Shown here piece by piece: positions 7,194 to 13,462 of a stretch of 22,015 nucleotides of DNA (position 1 is the stretch's first letter; each line of letters opens with the position of its first letter). The DNA is taken from positions 1 to 22,015 of IMG/VR virus record IMGVR_UViG_3300020119_000214; one strand, written 5' to 3'. Made by a program: the position numbers and the translations under genes. The notes beneath the pieces are model-generated. The model was not told the origin of the DNA and did no database searches. It saw only the letters and a program-made list of their open reading frames with translations. Origin of the DNA: a virus.

Positions 7194-7575
7194 ACCGCGG
7201 TTCTGGTTCGAGGCGGCCGATCCGTTGGACGGCAAGTGGTCTTTGACCCTGCATGTGGAGGCCGGCGGGAAGCGAACCTCTTGGACCATTAAACACCGCA
7301 CGACTAACGCTGAACTCAGCCAGATTTTCTATGATCTCGGAGACCTGTTGGAACCCTATATGGCAGATGGTCAGCCAGCACCTCTGGTAGCCCCGGAGAA
7401 GCCACAGCAGAGCCCTGATGTGGTGGAGGACACGCAGATGTCTGAGGAGGGCTCAGCGGAGCTGAGAGCGGCTAAGGCCGCGATGGTGGAGAAGACCGGG
7501 AAGGCCTGGTTCAGCAACATGAACGAAGCAGAAGAGGAGTTGCCGCTCTATGAGATCGGACACGGAGGAGAGTGA
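7183..7575 (+). CDS. Hypothetical protein
   Basis: I chose ATG 7183, giving 130 residues beginning MARKPRFWFEAADPLDGKWS and overlapping the previous gene by 11 bases. ATG 7168, five codons earlier, is an alternative, and neither has a strong Shine-Dalgarno sequence. A beta-rich N-terminal domain is followed by a Pro/Glu-rich linker and an acidic helical tail (MNEAEEELPLYEIG). No family recognised. GGAGGA near its end would serve the disrupted exonuclease/HNH reading frame downstream. Confidence 0.68.
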   Translation: MARKPRFWFEAADPLDGKWSLTLHVEAGGKRTSWTIKHRTTNAELSQIFYDLGDLLEPYMADGQPAPLVAPEKPQQSPDVVEDTQMSEEGSAELRAAKAAMVEKTGKAWFSNMNEAEEELPLYEIGHGGE

Positions 7576-7590
7576 TTTGAAATCAAGGTA

Positions 7591-7962
7591 TTGACTTTAG
7601 ACCTGGAGCTGACTCCGAAACGAAAGCTCGGCACGGTTCCCCATTTATGTGCAAACTGTAAGAAAACATATTTTCCACGGGCAGACTACAAAGGTAAGTC
7701 TACTTACTGTAGCAAGCGCTGTCAGATGGCTGTGGGTCTTAGGTACGCAGGAGATCACGCACCAGTCGGCTACTCCGCTGCGCATAGGCGTGTTGTTAAG
7801 ATATTTGGCAAAGCTTCTGCATACCCCTGCGTAGCAGGTTGCTGCCGTCCGGCAGCGCAATGGGCACAAACCGGTGAACCCCTCAACTCCGACGCTTACT
7901 GGCCAATGTGCGTTTCTTGCCACAAGAAGATGGATTTGGCCTTTATTCGGAGAGCCACATGA
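7591..7962 (+). CDS. HNH homing-type endonuclease carrying a relic of the exonuclease N-terminus
   Basis: The protein has about 123 residues. It starts with TLDLELTPK, a copy of the next gene's N-terminus. A treble-clef-like region follows with CANC and CSKRC (C20, C23, C40, C44). The HNH core is AHRRVVKIFGKASAYPCV (H65, C80), CC (84-85) and PMCVSCHKKMD (C107, C110, H111). The frame is open back to 7576, but the codon aligned with the exonuclease ATG is ATC (7582), so the first usable start is TTG 7591. The true start may be TTG or further in. The segment is visibly AT-richer than its surroundings (two lines hand-counted at 45-48% G+C, against roughly 55-57% nearby). It overlaps the exonuclease gene by ATGA. 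This fits a mobile endonuclease insertion. Confidence 0.82.
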   Translation: MTLDLELTPKRKLGTVPHLCANCKKTYFPRADYKGKSTYCSKRCQMAVGLRYAGDHAPVGYSAAHRRVVKIFGKASAYPCVAGCCRPAAQWAQTGEPLNSDAYWPMCVSCHKKMDLAFIRRAT

Positions 7963-8684
7963 AAGTACTTACTCTCGATCTTGAATTAACCCCCTGTACG
8001 GCGCACGTCTGGCAGCTTTGGGGGAATCAGAACGTTGCTTTGAGCCAGCTGGTGGAGTCGCAAGAGCTGCTGTGCGCGGCCTGGAAGTGGCGTGACGACT
8101 CACGGATACAGTTCCAGCGGGGCAAGAGGTTCGGCGGTGAGGCGCAGGCTTGGCTTCATGAGGCCGTTAACATGGCGGATGCGGTGGTGACCTGGAACGG
8201 CGACAAGTTCGACATACCCCACCTGAACCGCGAATTCCTGGAACACGGCTATAGCCGGCCGAAGCCTTTTGTGTCCATAGACCTGCTGAAGACCAGCCGC
8301 AAGGCTTTCCGCTTCCCCTCCAACAAGCTCGACTACGTCGCCAACAGAATTCTGGGTGTCGGCAAGATGGCCCATCAGGGCCATCAACTGTGGGTTGACT
8401 GCATGGCCGGCGATGAGGCCGCGTGGAAGGTGATGGAGGAGTACAACCGTAAAGATGTTTATATAACCGAACAGCTCTACGATCGACTGCTTCCATGGAT
8501 CACGAAGTACCCGAACCTGCGTCTTTACGATCAGCATGAGGGCTGCCCGCGGTGCGGCTCCAACAACCTCCACAAGCGCGGTTTCAAGGCTACAGCCGTC
8601 AGCAAGTTCCAGCAATACCAGTGCCAGGACTGCAAGTCCTGGTCTTACGATACGAAGCGTATAGATGCAAGCACCATGTGTTGA
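7959..8684 (+). CDS. DnaQ/YprB-like 3'-5' exonuclease with C-terminal zinc ribbon
   Basis: From ATG 7959 (GGAGAG, suitable spacing) the protein has 241 residues. An RNase H-fold exonuclease is visible: motif I D7/E9 (LTLDLELTP), motif II N80...D85 (TWNGDKFDIPHLN) and motif III Y162/D166 (EYNRKDVYI). A C-terminal zinc ribbon follows (GCPRCGS, C196/C199; CQDC, C222/C225). In phages this family is often annotated as an exonuclease and probably processes single-stranded ends. An HNH gene has been inserted directly upstream, and both copies of the first ten codons encode the same peptide. A longer frame beginning at 7908 lies inside the HNH gene and is not preferred. Confidence 0.85.
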   Translation: MKVLTLDLELTPCTAHVWQLWGNQNVALSQLVESQELLCAAWKWRDDSRIQFQRGKRFGGEAQAWLHEAVNMADAVVTWNGDKFDIPHLNREFLEHGYSRPKPFVSIDLLKTSRKAFRFPSNKLDYVANRILGVGKMAHQGHQLWVDCMAGDEAAWKVMEEYNRKDVYITEQLYDRLLPWITKYPNLRLYDQHEGCPRCGSNNLHKRGFKATAVSKFQQYQCQDCKSWSYDTKRIDASTMC

Positions 8685-9318
8685 GGAGTCCGAGCCGTGG
8701 GGCGAGGACGATATATCTAAACTAGTTTATAGTGCGGCCCGGCAGGTTCGGGGACGATTCAGCAATTACGCCGAGTTTGAAGACCTGTTGCAAGAGGCCT
8801 GGTTGGCAGTCTACACCACATCGAAGATGGCCGACTGGCAGGCACAGGGTGACCAGGGAAAGCAGCGGCTCCGCCGGCACCTGGTGAAAGCCTGCTCCCT
8901 GTACGCGCAGAAGAACAAGGCGGCCAAACTCGGCTACCGCTACGCAGATCTTTTCTTCTACTCCCCCGGTCTGCTCCGCCACATGATCTCACAGGTTCTG
9001 GAGACGATCGGCACCGACGAGCGCTTTGACTATCTGGACCGGGCACTCTTCGTGGATGTGGAAAACGCCCTCATGACGTTGAGCGACAGCGACTATCAGA
9101 TCATCTGGTGGGCGTTCAAGGGTGATCTGGATGAGGAGGAGGGCAATGCCCTCGTGGGTGAGCGTCTCGGGATTAGTGCTGATGCAGCTCGTAAGCGGGT
9201 CAATCGAGTTCTTCGCCGGCTTCAGGACCATCTTGGCGGGGAGAATCCGGTTCCGCGGCGGAAGTCGAAGACGAACGCTCAGGCTTTGGCGGAGCTCCGA
9301 ACGGCATGGGAGGGCTAA
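8665..9318 (+). CDS. Sigma-factor-like transcription protein
   Basis: This 217-residue protein has a helical region 2-like motif (YAEFEDLLQEAWLAVYTT, 35-52), typical of sigma-70 family core-binding regions. It also has a C-terminal region 4-like helix-turn-helix (ALMTLSDSDYQIIWWAF, then VGERLGISADAARKRVNRVL). The tail is basic (PVPRRKSKT). Spacing between the two regions is close to that of ECF-type sigma factors. It may redirect host RNA polymerase to phage promoters. The ATG at 8665 overlaps the exonuclease gene by 20 bases and has a modest ribosome site. A related Sig70-like HTH regulator without true sigma activity is the alternative. Confidence 0.72.
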   Translation: MQAPCVEESEPWGEDDISKLVYSAARQVRGRFSNYAEFEDLLQEAWLAVYTTSKMADWQAQGDQGKQRLRRHLVKACSLYAQKNKAAKLGYRYADLFFYSPGLLRHMISQVLETIGTDERFDYLDRALFVDVENALMTLSDSDYQIIWWAFKGDLDEEEGNALVGERLGISADAARKRVNRVLRRLQDHLGGENPVPRRKSKTNAQALAELRTAWEG

Positions 9319-9320
9319 GG

Positions 9321-9569
9321 ATGATTTGTAAAAGCTGTGCTGAGATGGCAGACAACCAGTTTAGCGGCTCTACGCATTTTCTTGAAAAGCCACACACGGA
9401 CGACTTCGTTGGTTCCCTTATCTGGATTGTGCGCGAGGAAGCAGGCGGAGCCTGCAAGGGTGGAACTCACTGCGACTGCCAGCACAAGGAACCGGGAACA
9501 GCCATCGACAAGGTGCCGGCTCTGAGCGACCTCGCCAAGAGAATCAATGAAGGGTTGCCGATCGCATGA
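9321..9569 (+). CDS. Small cysteine-rich hypothetical protein
   Basis: I chose ATG 9321 because GGGAGGGCTAAGG lies at ideal spacing; the ATG at 9306 is within the sigma-like gene. The 82-residue product has CKSC at its start (C3/C6) and a second group ACKGGTHCDCQH (C45, C51, C53, H55), so it may bind zinc. The middle contains DFVGSLIWIVREE. It overlaps the next gene by ATGA. Function unknown. Confidence 0.68.
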   Translation: MICKSCAEMADNQFSGSTHFLEKPHTDDFVGSLIWIVREEAGGACKGGTHCDCQHKEPGTAIDKVPALSDLAKRINEGLPIA

Positions 9570-9766
9570 TTGAAATCAGTCAGAAGCTCATTGACGCGAA
9601 GAATCAGATTGTTCAACTGTTCCTGGACCTCAAGGCCGCGGGTATCGAAGTGGAGATTGAGCACAACTACGGCGGTTACGGAAGTCTTGACTTGCGTGAA
9701 GTTGGCAAGCCTGGTCAGTGGGTCGAACTCACCAATGAAAATTGGCACCCGGAATGGTCGAAGTAA
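9566..9766 (+). CDS. Hypothetical protein
   Basis: This 66-residue protein (MIEISQKLIDAKNQIVQLFL) is predicted to be an N-terminal helix followed by strands (GIEVEIEHNYGGYGSLDLRE). The start overlaps the previous stop as ATGA. No known motif. It lies in a run of very short genes between the sigma-like gene and the methyltransferase. Confidence 0.65.
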   Translation: MIEISQKLIDAKNQIVQLFLDLKAAGIEVEIEHNYGGYGSLDLREVGKPGQWVELTNENWHPEWSK

Positions 9767-9831
9767 CGAACAACTGCCCGAACTGCGGACTCCCTAAGGA
9801 CTGTTGCTGCGAGTGTCCCGATGAAGACTAG
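9754..9831 (+). CDS. Possible 25-residue cysteine-rich micro-protein
   Basis: A very short ATG frame encodes MVEVTNNCPNCGLPKDCCCE followed by CPDED. It has a CPNC pair and a CCCEC cluster, so it looks like a zinc knuckle. It overlaps the genes on both sides, as its neighbours do, but has no clear Shine-Dalgarno sequence. The dense cysteine pattern would be unusual by chance, and two adjacent frames are similar cysteine-rich proteins. Still, this is only a candidate. Confidence 0.4.
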   Translation: MVEVTNNCPNCGLPKDCCCECPDED

Positions 9832-10033
9832 CCCCGACGATCCCGCATACGCTCTCCTGCTGGACGACTTCACCACCGAACCGGTCATCCAGCGGGCCGG
9901 CTGCTACATCTGTGACGATCCCGAATACGCCCTCATGGGGCTGCCACTGTGCTACCCCTGCCCCGCCTGCGGCGGGCACATCGCGGCCGATGACTGTGTC
10001 TGTGACGACTGTGGACGTGACTGTGAAGCCTAG
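9821..10033 (+). CDS. Small multi-cysteine zinc-ribbon protein
   Basis: This 70-residue protein has cysteine pairs CYIC, CYPCPAC, CVCDDC and a final C, enough for two zinc sites. It starts with an acidic segment (MKTSPDDPAYALLLDD). It overlaps the following methyltransferase gene by 11 bases, and the ATG lies inside the 25-residue frame before it. The ribosome site is weak, so expression may depend on coupling. Function unknown. Confidence 0.65.
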   Translation: MKTSPDDPAYALLLDDFTTEPVIQRAGCYICDDPEYALMGLPLCYPCPACGGHIAADDCVCDDCGRDCEA

Positions 10034-10691
10034 ACTCCTGGATTTGTTCTGCTGTCAGGGCGGGGCTTCCATGGGCTACCACAGGGCCGGCTTCGAAGTG
10101 ACCGGAGTCGATATCAACCCCCAACCCCGCTACCCGTTCAAGTTCTTCCAATACGACGCGATCAAGTTCCTTGAGGAATCCGGCCACAGATACGACGTCA
10201 TCCACGCTTCACCACCCTGCCAGCACGATTGCTCACTGACACAGGGAACGAATGCCGGCAAGTTCACCTACCCGGATCTGCTGATACCGACACTGGAGGC
10301 TCTGCGAGCCTCAGGCAAGCCTTTCGTGGTCGAACAGCCACCGGGCAAGGCATCCAAGAGGATGCGTGTCGATCTGACCCTGTGTGGGGAGATGTTCGGG
10401 CTCGGCGTGATCAGACACCGCAACTTCCACATAGCCGGCACGACAGTGGTCGTGCCCAAGCACATCAAGCACCGCGGTCCCGTGAGGGGTTGGCGACACG
10501 GCCGGTACACCTATGGTCCTTACGTTGCTGTCTACGGCAAGGGCGGTGGCAAGGCCACCGCCCAGGAGGCTCGCGAGGCCATGGGTATCGACTGGATCGA
10601 AGATCTCGAAGACCTTACCGAGGCGATCCCTCCGGCCTATACGGAGTACCTTGGCAGGCAGCTGATCAGCCGTCTAGGCTTGGCCGCATGA
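10023..10691 (+). CDS. C5-cytosine DNA methyltransferase, compact phage type
   Basis: The 222-residue product from GTG 10023 (GTG 10017 is equally possible) has C5 methyltransferase motifs. Motif I is LDLFCCQGGASMGYHRAGF (SAM binding) and ends in VDINP. Motif IV is ASPPCQ with catalytic C66. VVEQPPG stands for motif VI (E104), and RHRNFHI for motif VIII. The C-terminal EAMGIDWIEDLEDLTEAIPP corresponds to motifs IX/X. It is much shorter than typical bacterial enzymes, and little is left for a target-recognition domain. It probably modifies phage DNA, for example to evade host restriction. No partner restriction enzyme is seen. The longer frame starting at 9912 is out of context. It overlaps the next gene by ATGA. 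Confidence 0.88.
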   Translation: MKPRLLDLFCCQGGASMGYHRAGFEVTGVDINPQPRYPFKFFQYDAIKFLEESGHRYDVIHASPPCQHDCSLTQGTNAGKFTYPDLLIPTLEALRASGKPFVVEQPPGKASKRMRVDLTLCGEMFGLGVIRHRNFHIAGTTVVVPKHIKHRGPVRGWRHGRYTYGPYVAVYGKGGGKATAQEAREAMGIDWIEDLEDLTEAIPPAYTEYLGRQLISRLGLAA

Positions 10692-11083
10692 GAATCTTGG
10701 TAACCGGCTCACGCCTGTGGACCGACGAAGACATGATCAGGAACCTGCTGGCTGCCATCGACCGGCAAGAGGTCCCCGAGGTCTTAGACGCGCTAGGACT
10801 GCCGAAGGAGCCGGCTCACACGTTGGTCCACGGAGGTGCCCGCGGAGCGGACACCATAGCCGCCTCTACCGCGAAAGAACTGGGCTGGACCGTGGAAGCT
10901 CATTGGCCGGCCTGGCGGGCGCATCCGAAGGACGCGGCCCTTTTGAACAATCAGAAGATGGTGGGGCTTGGAGCCGACATGTGCATGGGGTTCCTCAAGG
11001 CGCGCTATAGGAGCTCTTTGGCTGAACACTGCATGCGTGCGGCAAGGATGGCAGGTATAACGGTTGCGAAGTTCTATGATTGA
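10688..11083 (+). CDS. SLOG-family (YspA/DprA-like) nucleotide-binding protein
   Basis: From ATG 10688 (ATGA overlap with the methyltransferase) the protein has 131 residues. It has a Rossmann-like start (MRILVTGSRLWTDEDMI) and the loop LVHGGARGADTIAASTAKEL typical of YspA-type SLOG proteins. That is followed by WPAWRAHPKDAALLNNQKMV. Members of this superfamily bind nucleotides or nucleotide-derived ligands. Some act in defence signalling, but the role of phage copies is mostly unknown. It is the last gene of the rightward operon and is followed 13 bases later by a terminator. Confidence 0.8.
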   Translation: MRILVTGSRLWTDEDMIRNLLAAIDRQEVPEVLDALGLPKEPAHTLVHGGARGADTIAASTAKELGWTVEAHWPAWRAHPKDAALLNNQKMVGLGADMCMGFLKARYRSSLAEHCMRAARMAGITVAKFYD

Positions 11084-11096
11084 AGGATACGACAAT

Positions 11097-11131
11097 GGCC
11101 CCCGGCAGAAGCCGGGGGCCTCTTTGCTTTT
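11097..11131 (+). terminator. Rho-independent terminator of the replication operon
   Basis: GGCCCCCGGC (11097-11106) pairs with GCCGGGGGCC (11111-11120) around AGAA and is followed by TCTTTGCTTTT. A perfect 10-bp stem with a T-rich tail just after the last rightward gene is a convincing terminator. The integrase stop codon from the other strand begins at 11133. Confidence 0.88.
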
Positions 11132-12639
11132 CAGCGCGGCAACGTCTCCATGAACTCTTCCAGGCTCAAACCGCTCTTGCCAGGCCAGTAGGCCACTGTG
11201 TTACCGCCAGGCAGAAGCACGACACGGAAACCCGCATCCAACAATAGATCCCGCCGCATGGGCTCAGGAGACTCCTCCCACCACTGCCCACACGCTTTGC
11301 CGGAAGGCACCTCCTCCCACCGATCCGGCTCCGCGGGCAACGCGGCCAGTTTCTCTTTTCTTACGGTGAGCGCACGCAGACGTTCAATGTACTTTTGCTG
11401 ATCGCGGATCAGGCCGGCATCCGACTCTGCCTGAAGATTTTTCAAGCCGCACTCCACAGCCTCAAGCTCTGCCATGTGGTCGCTGCCCGCGATGAACTTT
11501 TTTACAGGGCGGTCCAGGGGGCCGATGTTCTCCAGGAAGGCTTCATTGATGCGGGCGGTCAGGGGTGCTTCATTGAGCCGCACACCGCGGCAAGGCAGGA
11601 TTCCCTTATTGCGTTTACCGTAGCAAAGGTAGTGGCCGAACAGCCTGTACCCTTTGTGGATCCGCTCGGGTTGCCGATAGGCAGGACCGCCACAGATACC
11701 ACAAAAGATGATGCCGGTCAGGGGCGCGGTGTTCTTGGTGCGTGTCGGTTCCCCGCTTCGCTTAGCCAGGGCCAATTGGAGGACACGGAACTCTGATGGG
11801 GTAAGTATGCCGTCCGCAAGGATCACGGGGTCGCCCTCGGCTGTCAGGACCGGCTTGCCCTTGAATGCCTTGTGTCCCATCAATGTCACAGACCGCAGCA
11901 TCCGGCCCAACGAGGTAACCCCCCAACTGGGTGTCCCGTTCTTGTACGTGTATCCCGAGCGCGGCGAAGGCGTGCCGGCCTTGTTGAGCTGGACTACCAC
12001 TGATTGCAGGGACGCGCCGTCAAGGATGATGAGATCAACGATCTCCCAGAGGATCCGAGCCTCTTCGGGAACAATCTCCAGGGTCTTGCCGTTCGCCACA
12101 CCATCCACAATGCGAGGGATAATGCGGTAACCGTACGGGGCGGCCCCACCAGGCCAGCGAGGTTGCGTGGCAAGGTAGTTGTGCGAGGACTGAACGCGTT
12201 CCTTGGTGTTTTGTGCCTCCATCTGCGCAACAAAGGCCAGAAGCATGACGATCAGCTCGCCGATGATGTTGGTCATGTCCAGCTCGAAGGCACTACCGCC
12301 CGGACCCTCAGCGAAGATCAGTTTCTTGTTGTGCTTCTTCGCCCAGCCGGCCAGCACCTGTAGGTCATGCATGGAACGGACGATGCGGTCAAGCCGCCAA
12401 ATCACCATCACGTCGAAAGAGTTGATCTTAACAGGGTCCGTGAGCCACGGACCCAGCCCCCTCCGGTCAAACGGGCTGATCTTGGAGGCGCTGACACCAT
12501 CGTCAACGGCGTGCCCTACTGGCACCATTCCGCGGTCTGCGATAACTCGATCTTCGGCAAGCTCCTGCCGTGCAAGAGAAGTGGAGTCGTCCGTGTGGTT
12601 GGAGATGCGGCTAACCTTGAGAGCTCGAAGCACTGGCAT
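11131..12639 (-). CDS. int: Large serine recombinase (phage integrase)
   Basis: This 502-residue protein is a large serine integrase for site-specific integration and excision. The nucleophile is S10 (ALKVSRISNHTDDSTSLARQ), and the active-site arginines are in VIWRLDRIVRS (R82, R85, R88). An E-helix-type motif VAQMEAQNTKERV precedes the recombinase domain (PGGAAPYGYRI). The zinc ribbon is IFCGICGGP plus HYLCYGK and LPCRG (C313, C316, C339, C350). A coiled-coil segment around residues 400-435 (ECGLKNLQAES...) matches the synapsis/excision control motif of the family. The ATG at 12639 has AGGTGG upstream. It stands between two converging terminators and is probably transcribed on its own. Length and domains appear intact. 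Confidence 0.95.
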   Translation of the reverse strand: MPVLRALKVSRISNHTDDSTSLARQELAEDRVIADRGMVPVGHAVDDGVSASKISPFDRRGLGPWLTDPVKINSFDVMVIWRLDRIVRSMHDLQVLAGWAKKHNKKLIFAEGPGGSAFELDMTNIIGELIVMLLAFVAQMEAQNTKERVQSSHNYLATQPRWPGGAAPYGYRIIPRIVDGVANGKTLEIVPEEARILWEIVDLIILDGASLQSVVVQLNKAGTPSPRSGYTYKNGTPSWGVTSLGRMLRSVTLMGHKAFKGKPVLTAEGDPVILADGILTPSEFRVLQLALAKRSGEPTRTKNTAPLTGIIFCGICGGPAYRQPERIHKGYRLFGHYLCYGKRNKGILPCRGVRLNEAPLTARINEAFLENIGPLDRPVKKFIAGSDHMAELEAVECGLKNLQAESDAGLIRDQQKYIERLRALTVRKEKLAALPAEPDRWEEVPSGKACGQWWEESPEPMRRDLLLDAGFRVVLLPGGNTVAYWPGKSGLSLEEFMETLPR

Positions 12640-12711
12640 AACATACCACCTAAGTCTGTTTCATGTGGCGTACGATACGTTCCACTCTTAGCAGGAACCT
12701 AGCACGAAAAA
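12640..12711. other. Integrase upstream region; candidate attP
   Basis: The 72 bases between the integrase start and the upstream terminator carry the integrase ribosome site (AGGTGG). They also carry an imperfect palindrome, GTGGCGTACGATACGTTCCAC (about 12665-12685). Large serine integrases commonly use an attP of about 50 bp next to their gene with imperfect dyad symmetry, so this is a candidate only. The 13 bases on the other side (11084-11096) are too short. Confidence 0.35.
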
Positions 12712-12735
12712 AGCCCTGGCCGCAAGGCCAGGGCT
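12701..12735 (-). terminator. Rho-independent terminator of the leftward small-gene operon
   Basis: On the minus strand AGCCCTGGCC and GGCCAGGGCT (12712-12721 with 12726-12735) form a perfect 10-bp stem with a four-base loop, followed by TTTTTT (12706-12711). The stem overlaps the stop codon of the last tiny ORF (12734-12736). This classic terminator separates the small-gene operon from the integrase. Confidence 0.9.
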
Positions 12736-12838
12736 ACCGCTTGAACAGCCTCCTCCAGAGCCACACCGTTGCCGCGGCAACGGCCAGGAAGAACAGCCAG
12801 TCGAGAAACGCCGTGCCGGCGTCGGCCAGTAGGGTCAC
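12734..12838 (-). CDS. Tiny predicted membrane protein (34 residues)
   Basis: The GTG at 12838 overlaps the previous stop as GTGA. The product, starting VTLLADAGTAFLDWLFFLAV, has one hydrophobic segment (about residues 10-28) followed by a basic end (WRRLFKR), a plausible single-pass membrane peptide with its C-terminus inside. GGTGGGCAGA offers a weak ribosome site. It is the last frame before the terminator. Function unknown; an accessory role with the adjacent membrane proteins, such as lysis or superinfection exclusion, is speculation. Confidence 0.55.
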   Translation of the reverse strand: MTLLADAGTAFLDWLFFLAVAAATVWLWRRLFKR

Positions 12839-12903
12839 TCTGCCCACCAGCGAATGAGGAAGGCCACGGCAACAGCCGTGGCCAGGTAGATCCCCAGTAT
12901 CAC
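12835..12903 (-). CDS. Candidate tiny membrane peptide (22 residues)
   Basis: The GTG at 12903 overlaps the upstream stop as GTGA, and the frame ends in another GTGA overlap with the next one. The peptide VILGIYLATAVAVAFLIRWW (then AE) is a single hydrophobic span with a charged end. It has no separate ribosome site. Its length alone would not support a gene; the support is the chain of identical overlaps and the membrane-like composition. Confidence 0.4.
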   Translation of the reverse strand: MILGIYLATAVAVAFLIRWWAE

Positions 12904-13001
12904 GAGACGTGCCGCCAGTCCCAGCGGAGCACCGCGGAGCAGATGAGCCCCGGAATCATCCCGCCGGCCAGGCCGGCGAACACCACCAGCAGGGCGGTCA
13001 C
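12900..13001 (-). CDS. Tiny predicted membrane protein (33 residues)
   Basis: The GTG at 13001 overlaps the previous stop as GTGA, behind a G-rich stretch (GGGGGGTCAA). The peptide starts VTALLVVFAGLAGGMIPGLI and ends with a tryptophan/arginine-rich tail (VLRWDWRHVS), so it looks like one membrane helix with a cytoplasmic end. Function unknown. Confidence 0.5.
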   Translation of the reverse strand: MTALLVVFAGLAGGMIPGLICSAVLRWDWRHVS

Positions 13002-13177
13002 TTGACCCCCCGAACCTTGCGCACGATCTTGCGTCCTCCGAAGAACACCCCCGCCAAGATGGCGGCGTTGAAGCCCCAGAAGAACACCAGGTCGATCATG
13101 GATGCTGCCGTGCTGTTCATGTGCTTGCCCTCCCTGTCGAAGTCAACGAACTCGATCTTATGCAGGTCTTCGAGCAT
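12998..13177 (-). CDS. Small predicted membrane protein (59 residues), holin-like in size
   Basis: The ATG at 13177 follows AAAGGTGAGCC. After a charged N-terminal part (MLEDLHKIEFVDFDREGKHM) there is one hydrophobic segment (MIDLVFFWGFNAAILAGVFF, 27-46). A basic tail (GGRKIVRKVRGVK) follows. An internal ATG at codon 20 also has a ribosome site (GGGAGGGCAAGCAC), giving a possible 40-residue second product, a dual-start pattern known from some holins. No lysin gene is in the window, so a lysis role is not shown. It is coupled by GTGA to the next tiny membrane frame. Confidence 0.65.
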   Translation of the reverse strand: MLEDLHKIEFVDFDREGKHMNSTAASMIDLVFFWGFNAAILAGVFFGGRKIVRKVRGVK

Positions 13178-13180
13178 GGC

Positions 13181-13462
13181 TCACCTTTCCCACATCTTGC
13201 AGGCCTGTTCGAAAGCGTACCGCAGAACCTTGATGTTGTTCAGTACTTCCGTGCGATTGGCCCCGATGACACCCTCAGGCACGAAGGCGACAGGCGTGAC
13301 GTTCCGACCGCTCTTGCTGAGCAGACGCCAGGGGACGTTGTTCTGGACACTGCCGGCCATGAGCATCCACTGTTCGGCTCGGCTTTTAAGGCCGAGCCGC
13401 TGCGACACCACGATCAGCCTGCTCAGTTCAGCCTCGATGTCTGCCCGCGTAACCCGATTCAT
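13181..13462 (-). CDS. Hypothetical protein of the leftward operon
   Basis: This 93-residue protein starts at ATG 13462 with a strong ribosome site (GGAGGTGTTGA). The sequence is mostly helical and basic-acidic mixed (MNRVTRADIEAELSRLIVVS; EVLNNIKVLRYAFEQACKMW). Its start lies 35 bases inside the end of the preceding gene, and the next gene begins three bases after its stop. No family recognised. Confidence 0.68.
   Translation of the reverse strand: MNRVTRADIEAELSRLIVVSQRLGLKSRAEQWMLMAGSVQNNVPWRLLSKSGRNVTPVAFVPEGVIGANRTEVLNNIKVLRYAFEQACKMWER

Noticed and set aside
7563-7990. Group I or II intron around the HNH gene
   Set aside because: There is no room for a ribozyme outside the HNH frame, and the exonuclease is complete downstream with its own start.
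10229-10687. Upstream extension of the SLOG gene
   Set aside because: It overlaps the methyltransferase in another frame and is Arg/Gly/Ser-rich; the ATG at 10688 gives a complete SLOG domain with an ATGA overlap.
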